8,007 nucleotides of DNA from Patescibacteria group bacterium (GTDB lineage Bacteria > Patescibacteriota > Minisyncoccia > Sungbacterales > GWA2-42-14), in the NCBI GenBank assembly GCA_018971745.1, contig JAGXAD010000029.1, positions 1 to 8,007 of the forward strand, in the 5' to 3' direction. The notes beneath the pieces are model-generated. The model saw nothing but the letters and a program-made list of their open reading frames with translations. It searched no databases and was not told the origin of the DNA. Of the stretch, positions 1 through 6,257 are shown piece by piece (position 1 is the stretch's first letter; each line of letters opens with the position of its first letter). A program made the translations under genes and the position numbers.

Positions 1-681
1 GATCTCTCCAAATTGTTTTTTCTGCTCGACGGAAATGAATTTTTGCTTGACCAGTTCAAGCAGGGCAAGAAAACTCACAATGGTTTCTATTTTGTCCTTT
101 CCTTTTCCGACCAGTTCCGAAAACGCGCGCGCGACCTTGCCGGAAAGCAGCGATTGCAATTCTTTGATTTTTGCTTCAAGCGAAATAATCCGTTTTATTT
201 TTTCTTCTACAAGCTTTTCAATTTTTGGGATTGCGTTGAGCACTTCCGCAAAAATTTTTCCGAGAAGCTCCTGCGTTACGGTTTTCGGCGGATAATACAC
301 CGGCTCCATTCCCGCAAAAAACTCGCGGCTCGCCATATGTTGTTTTTTCCCGAACATTTGCTGAATTTCTTTTGAAACTTCTTTGAACGTTTTATATTCA
401 GCAAGCCGTTGTTCCAATTCCGCGATTGATTCGGTTTCTTCTTCGGATACCGCGAGCCCGGGCAGAATCATGCGCGATTTTATCAAAATCAGCTGGCTTG
501 CGACCACCAAAAATTCCGCAAGCTCTTCCTTGTCAATGTCAGCAAGCGCTTTGACATACCGAACAAACTCATCCGCTATTTTTGCGAGCGAAATGTCGCT
601 TATGTTTAATTTTTCTTTTGCAATCAGTTCCAGCAAAAGATCAAGCGGCCCTTCAAATTTTTCCTGTTTTACGATGTGCAT
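1..681 (-). CDS. scpA: ScpA, segregation and condensation protein A (3' end cut by window edge)
   Basis: ScpA is the kleisin subunit that bridges the SMC heads and binds ScpB in the bacterial condensin complex, which compacts and segregates the chromosome in the cytoplasm. I translated the minus strand from an ATG at 681 and got 227 open codons that run off the left edge. The N-terminal kleisin signature is clear: FEGPLDLLLELI at about residues 9-20, then NISDISLAKIADEFVRY, then the helix AEFLVVASQLILIKSRMILP at about residues 56-75. The C-terminal winged-helix part (VSFLALLELVKQKFISVEQ, then FGEI at the edge) resembles the end of the family, so probably only a few to about 20 residues are missing. 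The start is well fixed because an in-frame TGA lies two codons upstream of the ATG. There is no Shine-Dalgarno sequence. A partner scpB could lie beyond the left edge. Confidence 0.95.
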   Translation of the reverse strand, partial: MHIVKQEKFEGPLDLLLELIAKEKLNISDISLAKIADEFVRYVKALADIDKEELAEFLVVASQLILIKSRMILPGLAVSEEETESIAELEQRLAEYKTFKEVSKEIQQMFGKKQHMASREFFAGMEPVYYPPKTVTQELLGKIFAEVLNAIPKIEKLVEEKIKRIISLEAKIKELQSLLSGKVARAFSELVGKGKDKIETIVSFLALLELVKQKFISVEQKKQFGEI

Positions 682-686
682 TAATC

Positions 687-719
687 AACGAATAACGAAT
701 TAAAAACGAATATGCGAAT
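687..719. repeat. AACGAAT heptamer repeats in the scpA leader
   Basis: Two perfect tandem AACGAAT units (687-693 and 694-700) are followed by a third AACGAAT at 705-711 and a shorter CGAAT at 715-719. They lie directly upstream of the scpA start codon, so a transcript of scpA would carry ATTCGTT-type units in its leader. The 7-bp unit length matches the heptamers inside uvrA and uvrC, though the unit sequence differs. Confidence 0.75.
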
Positions 720-757
720 ACTAAAATAATACAGTAAAATAAAGATGTTTGAAACAC

Positions 758-786
758 TTGACAAGTATTTTTATTTATGATAGAAT
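758..786 (+). promoter_or_regulatory. Near-consensus σ70 promoter of the small two-gene unit
   Basis: A perfect -35 hexamer TTGACA (758-763) is separated by exactly 17 bp from TAGAAT (781-786), which matches the -10 consensus at five of six positions. A TG at 778-779 gives an extended -10. Transcription should begin near 792-794, leaving a leader of about 30 nt before the ATG at 822. It is the best-matching promoter in the window. Confidence 0.85.
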
Positions 787-808
787 AGAAATAACAATTT
801 AATAAGAG

Positions 809-814
809 AGGAGG
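809..814 (+). promoter_or_regulatory. Ribosome binding site AGGAGG for the 98-aa gene
   Basis: AGGAGG at 809-814 ends 7 nt before the ATG at 822. It is a full-length Shine-Dalgarno match at ideal spacing and supports this start for a gene with no recognised homology. Confidence 0.85.
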
Positions 815-821
815 CGTTGCA

Positions 822-1118
822 ATGTCTGCGAACGAACAGGAACGGGCAGAGGCGCGCGAAAAGATCACTGAGTTATTGGCAGAAGTTGGGTTGGAGTTGA
901 AAAGTTGGAAGGTTAAACGGCTTACAATTCTTTGGCGTAGAGTAACCTGGCTTAAAAAAAGAATCGCAAGCGCAAGCGAAGAAGGAAAAGTTCTTCACTA
1001 CGACGAAAATGAGGCAATGGCTACCGAATGGGCCGTTAATCACATTATTGTTCTTGAAGAAGAAATCAAACGGCTCCGTGAGGAAATCGCGGACATCAAG
1101 AAAGGAGAAAGACAATAA
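822..1118 (+). CDS. Small charged protein with helical coiled-coil character, function unknown
   Basis: This 98-aa protein is not one I recognise. It is very rich in Glu, Lys and Arg and appears almost wholly helical. The C-terminal part from about residue 75 (VLEEEIKRLREEIADIKK) has a heptad-like spacing of Leu and Ile, suggesting a coiled coil or oligomerisation helix. A middle stretch with three Trp (W29, W38, W43) is more hydrophobic. It has no signal peptide or membrane segment and is probably cytoplasmic. The gene is well supported as real: it has a near-consensus promoter, an ideally spaced AGGAGG, and a second gene starting directly after its TAA. The opposite-strand frame covering the same DNA lacks such signals. 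No function is assigned. Confidence 0.8.
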   Translation: MSANEQERAEAREKITELLAEVGLELKSWKVKRLTILWRRVTWLKKRIASASEEGKVLHYDENEAMATEWAVNHIIVLEEEIKRLREEIADIKKGERQ

Positions 1119-1301
1119 ATGGAAGAAACAAGATGGGGTAGATGGATTTTTTGGGATGATAAGGTGAAACAAATGTTAAAAAATCTGGCGCTCGCAGTAT
1201 GCCCTTCTCAGCTTCCGCGGCAAAAAGTAAACAAAAACCGGCAGCTGGCAGAGGAAGTCAAGCGCATCCGCGGCAAACAGCGCTTCCAGCGCAAGCATTA
1301 A
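1119..1301 (+). CDS. Small basic protein, function unknown, second gene of the unit
   Basis: This 60-aa protein is unrecognised. Its ATG directly follows the TAA of the preceding gene (TAAATG junction), and AAAGGAG at 1101-1107, inside the upstream gene, is a plausible ribosome binding site 11 nt away. Translation is therefore probably coupled. The N-terminus is Trp-rich (RWGRWIFW at residues 5-12). The C-terminal half is strongly basic (QKVNKNRQ, then EEVKRIRGKQRFQRKH), consistent with nucleic-acid or acidic-partner binding, but that is only a guess. It is followed within 21 nt by a strong terminator. The tight coupling suggests that it acts together with the 98-aa protein, whose composition is far more acidic. 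Confidence 0.65.
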   Translation: MEETRWGRWIFWDDKVKQMLKNLALAVCPSQLPRQKVNKNRQLAEEVKRIRGKQRFQRKH

Positions 1302-1321
1302 ATGGGCAAATATTATGAATA

Positions 1322-1362
1322 GCCCGTCAGCAAGCAATCTTGCTGACGGGCCTTTTTATTTT
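1322..1362 (+). terminator. Intrinsic terminator of the small two-gene unit
   Basis: A perfect 13-bp stem (GCCCGTCAGCAAG at 1322-1334 with its complement at 1339-1351) closes on a 4-nt CAAT loop. It is followed by a T-rich tract (TTTTT, A, TTTT, 1353-1362). On the plus strand this is a textbook Rho-independent terminator. It lies between two convergent transcription units. For rpoD transcripts, coming from the other side, the hairpin is followed only by a mixed A/T stretch, so any termination there would be weaker. Confidence 0.93.
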
Positions 1363-1395
1363 ACGGTTTACCCATTATGCCCAACGCCGCGTATT

Positions 1396-2634
1396 TTAAT
1401 ATTCCTCCAAACGGCTCAACAAATTATGCTCACGGATTTTTTCAAGGGACTTTGCTTCAATCTGGCGGATGCGCTCGCGCGTTACGCCGAATTCCTGCCC
1501 GACTTCTTCAAGTGTGTGCGTTACGCCGTCTTCCAAACCGAATCGCATTTTTAAAATTTTTTGTTCCCGCGGAGAAAAATCAGTAATGATTTGCAAAACC
1601 TGCTCGCGTAAAATGCGGCGCGCCGCGGACTGCGAAGGCGAGAGCGTTTTTTCGTCAACGATAAATTCGCCGAGCGTTGAATCCTCGTCCTCATCCCCCA
1701 CCGGAGTTTCAAGCGACACCGTATCCTGCGATATTTTCATAATGTGGTGCACTTTCTCAATTTCAATGCCCATTTCCGAAGCAATTTCCGCGGGCAGTGC
1801 CTCGCGGCCCAAATCCTGCAGAAGCCGGCGCTTGATCTGCTGAAATTTTGAAATGGTCTCAACCATGTGCACCGGAATGCGGATGGTCCGCGCCTGGTCC
1901 GCAAGGGCTCTAGTGATGGCTTGCCGAATCCACCAGGTCGCGTACGTTGAAAACTTAAATCCGCGGCGGTGGTCAAATTTTTCAACCGCCTTGAACAAAC
2001 CCAAATTGCCTTCCTGAATCAAATCCAAAAGCGACAAATGCGACGACCTGCCGACATAGCGCTTGGCGATTGAAACCACCAAGCGCAAATTCGCCTGCGC
2101 CAATCGTTCGCGCGCGTCCTGGTCGCCCCGCTCAATCCGCTTGGCAAGTTCTTTTTCTTCCTCACCGGTTAAGAGCGGAATTTTTCCGATTTCGCACAAA
2201 TACATCTGTACGGAATCGTGCGACTCGGCGGTTTCTTCGCGCTCTTTTTCTTTGCGCCTTGCTTTTGCTCCGGCGCCTTTTTCGCCGGGTGCCACCGCCT
2301 CAATCAATTCTTTCGTTTCCAAAACCTCAATGTTTGCTTCTTCAAAATGCCGGTACAAATCTTCGAGCAAAGGAATGTCCGTTTCAACCGTGGGGAACGC
2401 GGATAAAATTTCCGAATAAGTCACGAACCCGCGGGTGCGACCCTTGGCAAGCAACCCGGAAATCTTTTCTTCGGTGCGGTCAAAATCGTCTTTTTGTTTT
2501 TTTGTTTTCGGCAACGCGTCCCGGCGCGCCCGCGCTTTATCCATGTCCATGCGCGCTTTGGCGTAGGCGGTTTGCGCCCCGCGCGGTTTGCCCTTTTCCG
2601 CTTTTTGTTTTATTTTTTTCGGTTTTTTGATCAT
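1396..2634 (-). CDS. rpoD: RNA polymerase primary sigma factor (σ70/SigA family)
   Basis: This is the housekeeping sigma factor that directs RNA polymerase to -10/-35 promoters. From the ATG at 2634 it is 412 aa. Residues 1-50 are a Lys/Arg/Ala-rich tail. Residues about 50-110 look like region 1.1 ([13 protein letters not shown]), typical of primary sigmas. Region 1.2 starts near 138 ([17 protein letters not shown]). Region 2 (about 175-250) includes [25 protein letters not shown] and the -10-binding [13 protein letters not shown] at 228-240. Region 3 follows, and region 4.2 ([20 protein letters not shown], 374-393) holds the -35-binding helix-turn-helix. The frame can be extended to a TTG at 2688, but that TTG is the first triplet of the apparent -35 box, so the added 18 residues would lie upstream of transcription; I reject that start. 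No Shine-Dalgarno precedes the ATG. The short spacer between regions 1.2 and 2 is closer to Gram-positive SigA than to E. coli σ70. Confidence 0.97.
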   Translation of the reverse strand: MIKKPKKIKQKAEKGKPRGAQTAYAKARMDMDKARARRDALPKTKKQKDDFDRTEEKISGLLAKGRTRGFVTYSEILSAFPTVETDIPLLEDLYRHFEEANIEVLETKELIEAVAPGEKGAGAKARRKEKEREETAESHDSVQMYLCEIGKIPLLTGEEEKELAKRIERGDQDARERLAQANLRLVVSIAKRYVGRSSHLSLLDLIQEGNLGLFKAVEKFDHRRGFKFSTYATWWIRQAITRALADQARTIRIPVHMVETISKFQQIKRRLLQDLGREALPAEIASEMGIEIEKVHHIMKISQDTVSLETPVGDEDEDSTLGEFIVDEKTLSPSQSAARRILREQVLQIITDFSPREQKILKMRFGLEDGVTHTLEEVGQEFGVTRERIRQIEAKSLEKIREHNLLSRLEEY

Positions 2635-2659
2635 TTTTAATATAATAAATGCACTATTC

Positions 2660-2688
2660 AGTATATGCTTATCAAACAAACAGGTCAA
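2660..2688 (-). promoter_or_regulatory. σ70-type promoter of rpoD
   Basis: On the minus strand, TTGACC (2688-2683) is followed after 17 bp by TATACT (2665-2660). Each hexamer matches consensus at five of six positions. Initiation should fall near 2653, leaving a leader of only about 20 nt without a Shine-Dalgarno sequence. This implies that the sigma factor controls its own gene. Confidence 0.75.
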
Positions 2689-2699
2689 TCAGACCCAAC

Positions 2700-2725
2700 A
2701 AAAAAGCCCGAAAAGTTTTACGGGC
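2700..2725 (-). terminator. Intrinsic terminator of the 161-aa gene, overlapping its stop codon
   Basis: On the minus strand a GCCCG/CGGGC stem (2725-2706), which may extend by A-T pairs into the AT-rich loop, is followed directly by six T residues (2705-2700). The TAA stop of the upstream gene (2720-2718) lies inside the hairpin. The element ends only 11 bp before the -35 box of rpoD, so it would insulate rpoD from upstream transcription. Confidence 0.85.
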
Positions 2726-3203
2726 GAATCTTCGAATCATAATAAATCCAAATATCATTATTAGATTCCAATTTTATCTTTTTCACGTTCGGCGCGTTCG
2801 AACCGGTATAAACCTTAACGCCGCTGACATTGGCAAAAAGCTGAAAAGACCAAACCACATAACCATTGTCGCGGCGTACCGTCCCGAGAATACGGTATCC
2901 GGTCCATCTAACGCCTGAATCAGCTTTCAGAATATCTTTCAAAAAATTAACAACCTCTTCGTTTGTGGCTCTTTGAACCCATAATTTCAACTCATTCTCA
3001 CCAGTCTTTGTGTGTTTTTCAAAACACCAACGGGCATGATCATAATCCCACTGAAAACATCTGTCACTATCCGCAGAAAGATACGCATCTCGTTCGGTAT
3101 AATGAAGCGGAAATTGAAACTGGCGAATCAGCATATATTGGGCGTTGCCAAAAGAACCCAAGGCGCCGTACCGGTACGGTTCAGCAACATATACTTGCGG
3201 CAT
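2718..3203 (-). CDS. Unrecognised 161-aa aromatic-rich protein
   Basis: I do not recognise a family. The frame extends upstream to 3320, but the ATG at 3203 is the likely start because GGAGG lies 9 nt before it and the promoter lies between the two candidates. The extra 39 residues would also overlap the end of uvrA. The product is soluble-looking, with no signal peptide or membrane helix. About 16% of its residues are Trp, Tyr or Phe: six Trp (W52, W59, W75, W100, W118, W152), 12 Tyr and 8 Phe. Two Cys occur (C49, C60). The middle looks helical (TNEEVVNFLKDILK, 80-93). The C-terminal part alternates hydrophobic and polar residues like β-strands (GYVVWSFQLFANVSGVKVYTG). It has its own promoter and terminator, so it is a single-gene unit. 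No function is assigned. Confidence 0.8.
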   Translation of the reverse strand: MPQVYVAEPYRYGALGSFGNAQYMLIRQFQFPLHYTERDAYLSADSDRCFQWDYDHARWCFEKHTKTGENELKLWVQRATNEEVVNFLKDILKADSGVRWTGYRILGTVRRDNGYVVWSFQLFANVSGVKVYTGSNAPNVKKIKLESNNDIWIYYDSKIRP

Positions 3204-3212
3204 TTGGTATTT

Positions 3213-3217
3213 CCTCC
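3213..3217 (-). promoter_or_regulatory. Ribosome binding site GGAGG fixing the start at 3203
   Basis: GGAGG on the minus strand (3217-3213) ends 9 nt before the ATG at 3203. It decides the start of the 161-aa gene against the longer in-frame candidate at 3320, which would lie upstream of the promoter. Confidence 0.85.
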
Positions 3218-3244
3218 GATTTTTTGATTTTAGGAACTTACACA

Positions 3245-3274
3245 AAGATACCACAAAGCATATTCTTTTGTCAA
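3245..3274 (-). promoter_or_regulatory. σ70-type promoter of the 161-aa gene
   Basis: A perfect TTGACA (3274-3269, minus strand) is followed after 18 bp by TATCTT (3250-3245), which matches the -10 consensus at four of six positions. The start point would be near 3238, giving a leader of about 35 nt that includes the GGAGG. Confidence 0.7.
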
Positions 3275-3292
3275 GCAATTTTTTCAAATTGC
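3275..3292 (-). other. Hairpin with GAAA tetraloop between the uvrA stop and the next promoter
   Basis: On the minus strand, GCAATTT (3292-3286) and AAATTGC (3281-3275) form a perfect 7-bp stem around GAAA, a GNRA-type tetraloop. It begins 6 nt after the uvrA stop codon and ends exactly where the TTGACA of the next gene begins. No T tract follows, so it is not a standard intrinsic terminator. It could stabilise the 3' end of uvrA mRNA, act in weak termination, or serve as a protein-binding dyad at the promoter. Confidence 0.5.
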
Positions 3293-3298
3293 AAAAAC

Positions 3299-6181
3299 CT
3301 ACAATACTTTTTTCAACCACTTGCCCGTATAACTTGCCGGGTGTCCCGCAATTTCTTCCGGCGTTCCCTCGGCAACGATTTTGCCGCCCGCATCCCCTCC
3401 TTCCGGACCCAAATCAATAATCCAGTCCGCGTTTTTAATCACATCAAGATTGTGTTCTATCACGAGCGCCGAATTTCCTTTTTTCACGAGCGAATCAAGA
3501 ATAAAAAGCAATTTTTTAATGTCGTCAAAATGAAGTCCCGTGGTCGGCTCGTCCAATATGTATAACGAATGGCCCGTGTCTTTTCGCGAAAGTTCCGTTG
3601 CTAATTTTACCCGTTGCGCTTCGCCACCGGAAAGCGTAATTGCGGGCTGGCCAAGTTTCATGTAGCCGAGCCCCACGTCAAACAAAGTCTGCAAAATCCG
3701 CACGATCGCGGGACTGTGTTTGAAAAATTTGAGCGCGTCTTCAATCGTCAGATCAAGCACAGCCGCGATGTTCATACCGTCATATTCAATCGCAAGCGCT
3801 TCCTGATTGTAGCGCGCTCCTTTGCATTCCTCGCACTCCACGAACACATCCGGCAAAAAATACATTTCAATTTTTTTAACTCCTTGTCCTTCGCAGGTCT
3901 CGCACCTGCCGCCTTTTACGTTAAAGCTGAATCTGCCCGGCCCGTACCCGCGCACTTTTGCTTCGGGCATGCTGGCAAACAATGTTCGGATCGCTCCGAA
4001 CATTCCGGTGTAGGTTGCCGGGTTGGATCGGGGCGTGCGGCCGATCGGCGACTGATCAACCACAACCACTTTATCAAGATGCTTAGTGCCGCTGATGGAA
4101 TCGTGCGCGCCCGGAATGTCGCGGCTGCGGTAAAACTCCGCCATCAAAGAACGCGCCAAAATATCGTTGATAAGCGTGCTTTTGCCGGAACCGGAAACGC
4201 CGGTTACGACTACGAATTTTTCAAGCGGAATCGCAACATTAATATTTTTCAAATTATGTTCGCGAGCGCCCTTGATAACAAGATATTTTTGGCTTTTAAC
4301 TTGTATTTTTGACTTTTGACTTTTGACTTTTGACTTTTCGCCCCGAATGTCTATTTTTTTTCTTCCCGACAAATAATCTCCAGTTAGCGTGCGAGACCGA
4401 AGAAGTTCTTTTGCCGTTCCTTCAAAAATAATTTCGCCTCCGTGCTTTCCCGCGCCCGGACCCAAATCAACAATCCAGTCCGCGGAGCGCATCGTTTCCG
4501 GATCATGCTCAACCACAATCACGGTATTGCCCAAATTGCGCAAATCTTTCAATGTCTTAATCAACCGCGCCTGATCGCGCTGGTGCAGACCGATGGACGG
4601 CTCATCTAAAATGTACAAAATACCGGTGAGGCGCGAACCGATTTGCGTGGCAAGACGGATGCGCTGAGCTTCGCCTCCTGAAAGCGAAGTTGATTCGCGC
4701 TCAATCGTAAGATAGTGCAGTCCCACGTCAATCAAAAACTGAAGCCGTTTTTGAATTTCTTTAACCAACGGAGACGCGACGTTCAGTTGTGATACGGTCA
4801 TCCGGAATATTTTTTCGCGCGGCTTCAACACCATATCAAAAAATCCTTTGGTTTCTTCAATGGTGCCCGCGGAAACCTCAGCAATGTTTTTGCCTCCGAC
4901 GGTAATGCCGAGCACTTCGGGTTTCAAGCGCTTGCCCGAACACGCGGGGCAAACCTGAATCACCATATATTTTTCAAGCTCTTTTCTGGTCCATTCGGAA
5001 TCGGTTTCTTTCCAACGCCGTTTCAAATTCGGAATCACGCCTTCAAATTTTCCTTTTTCTTGTTCGCCGTCCTGAACGCCCGACTCGCCGTACAAAATCA
5101 AATCCAAAACTTGTTTCGAGAGAGCGGCAACCGGCGTATTCAAAGAAAATCCTTTCCGTTCCGCCAAATCGGACAATATCCACCAATACCAGCTTTGCCT
5201 GCCGACGCGATGCGAAGCCGACGCCCACGGCCGAATGGCACCCTCGGCAATGGTAAGCCGCGTATTGGGAATCACCAATTCCGGTTTTACCTCCAAAGTG
5301 GAACCAAGACCCATGCAACGGGAACACGCCCCGTACGGACTGTTAAACGAAAAAATGCGCGGCTCAAGGTCGGGAATGCTAATGCCGCATTCCGAGCAGG
5401 CAAAGTGTTCCGAAAAAATAATGTCTTTCCTTTTGTCTGAAGCTGAATGCGGCGAGCCAAAAGCCGCGATAACGATTCCTTTGCCGATTTTTAACGCGGT
5501 CTCTACGGAACTTGCGATGCGGCTCCGGTCAATGTCGGCATTCAACACAAACCGGTCAACCACGACTTCCAAAGAATGTTTTTTCTTTTTATCAATCGCA
5601 ATTTTCTCGGCATCCTCAATCACATACAGTTCGCCGTCCAATCGCACGCGCAAAAATCCTGCCTGCCTGACTTCTTCCAGAAAATGTTTGTGTTCGCCTT
5701 TTTTGCCGGACACAAGAGGCGCCAAAATAATAATTTCCTGTTTTGCAAACGCGCGAATGCGATCCGTAATCTGGTCAACGGTTTGTTTGCCAATTGGCTT
5801 GCCGCATTGAGGGCAATGCGGCTTGCCCACGCGCGAAAACAAAATACGGAGATAATCGTAAATCTCCGTAATGGTGCCGACGGTTGAACGGGGGTTTCTG
5901 GAAACCGATTTTTGGTCAATGGAAATTGCCGGAGACAATCCCTCAATCGCATCAACATCCGGTTTGTCCTGTACCCCCAAAAATTGGCGGGCGTAACTTG
6001 AAAGCGATTCTACGAACCTGCGCTCCGCTTCGGCATACAACACATCAAAGGCAAGCGACGATTTGCCCGAACCCGAAGGTCCGGTGACCACGACTAATTT
6101 AGTCTTCGGAATGTCCAAAGAAACGTTTTTCAGGTTATGAACCCGCGCGCCTTTGATTTTGATAACGCTGACATCAGACAT
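3299..6181 (-). CDS. uvrA: UvrA, excinuclease ABC subunit A
   Basis: UvrA is the damage-recognition ATPase of nucleotide excision repair. It dimerises, scans DNA, and loads UvrB, which then recruits UvrC. The gene is complete at 960 aa, slightly above the usual 940 or so. The N-terminal half has Walker [10 protein letters not shown] (34-42), signature LSGGEAQR (500-507) and Walker B LYILDEPS (522-529). The C-terminal half has GVSGSGKST (661-669), LSGGEAQR (850-857) and LYILDEPT (873-880). Zinc-binding CxxC pairs are visible at C123/C126, C262/C265, C286/C289, C411/C414, C760/C763 and C783/C786, so all zinc modules appear intact. The linker between halves carries an odd K/S/Q-rich insert (about 615-631) encoded by a heptamer repeat. 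The ATG at 6181 gives the family N-terminus ([14 protein letters not shown]). No Shine-Dalgarno is seen, and the promoter is almost adjacent to the start. The gene lies between the peptidase and the 161-aa gene on the same strand, but the upstream terminator suggests that it is transcribed separately. Confidence 0.98.
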   Translation of the reverse strand: MSDVSVIKIKGARVHNLKNVSLDIPKTKLVVVTGPSGSGKSSLAFDVLYAEAERRFVESLSSYARQFLGVQDKPDVDAIEGLSPAISIDQKSVSRNPRSTVGTITEIYDYLRILFSRVGKPHCPQCGKPIGKQTVDQITDRIRAFAKQEIIILAPLVSGKKGEHKHFLEEVRQAGFLRVRLDGELYVIEDAEKIAIDKKKKHSLEVVVDRFVLNADIDRSRIASSVETALKIGKGIVIAAFGSPHSASDKRKDIIFSEHFACSECGISIPDLEPRIFSFNSPYGACSRCMGLGSTLEVKPELVIPNTRLTIAEGAIRPWASASHRVGRQSWYWWILSDLAERKGFSLNTPVAALSKQVLDLILYGESGVQDGEQEKGKFEGVIPNLKRRWKETDSEWTRKELEKYMVIQVCPACSGKRLKPEVLGITVGGKNIAEVSAGTIEETKGFFDMVLKPREKIFRMTVSQLNVASPLVKEIQKRLQFLIDVGLHYLTIERESTSLSGGEAQRIRLATQIGSRLTGILYILDEPSIGLHQRDQARLIKTLKDLRNLGNTVIVVEHDPETMRSADWIVDLGPGAGKHGGEIIFEGTAKELLRSRTLTGDYLSGRKKIDIRGEKSKVKSQKSKIQVKSQKYLVIKGAREHNLKNINVAIPLEKFVVVTGVSGSGKSTLINDILARSLMAEFYRSRDIPGAHDSISGTKHLDKVVVVDQSPIGRTPRSNPATYTGMFGAIRTLFASMPEAKVRGYGPGRFSFNVKGGRCETCEGQGVKKIEMYFLPDVFVECEECKGARYNQEALAIEYDGMNIAAVLDLTIEDALKFFKHSPAIVRILQTLFDVGLGYMKLGQPAITLSGGEAQRVKLATELSRKDTGHSLYILDEPTTGLHFDDIKKLLFILDSLVKKGNSALVIEHNLDVIKNADWIIDLGPEGGDAGGKIVAEGTPEEIAGHPASYTGKWLKKVL
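4311..4338 (-). repeat. Four perfect tandem AAAAGTC heptamers inside uvrA
   Basis: On the plus strand, GACTTTT occurs four times in succession (4311-4317, 4318-4324, 4325-4331, 4332-4338). On the coding strand the unit is AAAAGTC. A decayed continuation reaches about 4291 (a GGCTTTT variant at 4291-4297). Three 7-bp units equal seven codons, so the array stays in frame and encodes a seven-residue pattern of the SKVKSQK kind at residues 615-624, continuing to about 631. It falls in the linker between the two ABC halves. Confidence 0.95.
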
Positions 6182-6189
6182 AGTAATTC

Positions 6190-6218
6190 ATCATACGGCA
6201 AATTTTTTCAAAAATCAA
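6190..6218 (-). promoter_or_regulatory. σ70-type promoter of uvrA, almost abutting the start codon
   Basis: On the minus strand, TTGATT (6218-6213) is followed after 17 bp by TATGAT (6195-6190). The hexamers match consensus at four and five of six positions. Initiation 6-8 nt after the -10 falls within a few bases of the ATG at 6181, so the mRNA would be leaderless or nearly so. No LexA-type box is obvious. Confidence 0.65.
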
Positions 6219-6234
6219 TATGCGGCGTAAAACG

Positions 6235-6257
6235 AAAAAAGACGGAACAAATCCGCC
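6235..6257 (-). terminator. Intrinsic terminator of the S41 peptidase gene
   Basis: On the minus strand, GGCGGA (6257-6252) pairs with TCCGTC (6246-6241), with one G-U pair, around a TTTGT loop. Six T residues follow (6240-6235). The stem begins in the last base of the hairpin-proximal TAG region (stop at 6259-6257). It separates the peptidase transcript from the uvrA promoter just downstream. Confidence 0.75.

Noticed and set aside
653..868. 71-codon minus-strand frame spanning the scpA start and the divergent spacer
   Set aside because: It overlaps scpA in another frame, crosses the strong plus-strand promoter, and has no ribosome binding site or family resemblance.
822..1301. Toxin-antitoxin assignment for the two small coupled genes
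   Set aside because: The layout would fit, but neither protein shows a recognisable toxin or antitoxin motif, so I kept it only as a possibility.
1302..1322. Six-codon frame (MGKYYE) starting at another TAAATG junction after the 60-aa gene
   Set aside because: It is too short to support as a gene, has no ribosome binding site of its own, and its stop runs into the terminator stem.
2070..2630. 186-codon plus-strand frame within rpoD
   Set aside because: It is antisense to a fully conserved sigma factor and is rich in Arg, Pro and Phe, as expected from the complement of Lys/Glu-rich coding DNA.
3614..4312. 232-codon plus-strand frame within uvrA
   Set aside because: It lies antisense to strongly conserved UvrA sequence, and the translation shows no domain. 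It is a shadow frame.
4311..4338. CRISPR-like or transposon-end interpretation of the heptamer arrays
   Set aside because: Units are only 7 bp, directly tandem without spacers, in frame within a gene, and lack terminal inverted repeats or target duplications.
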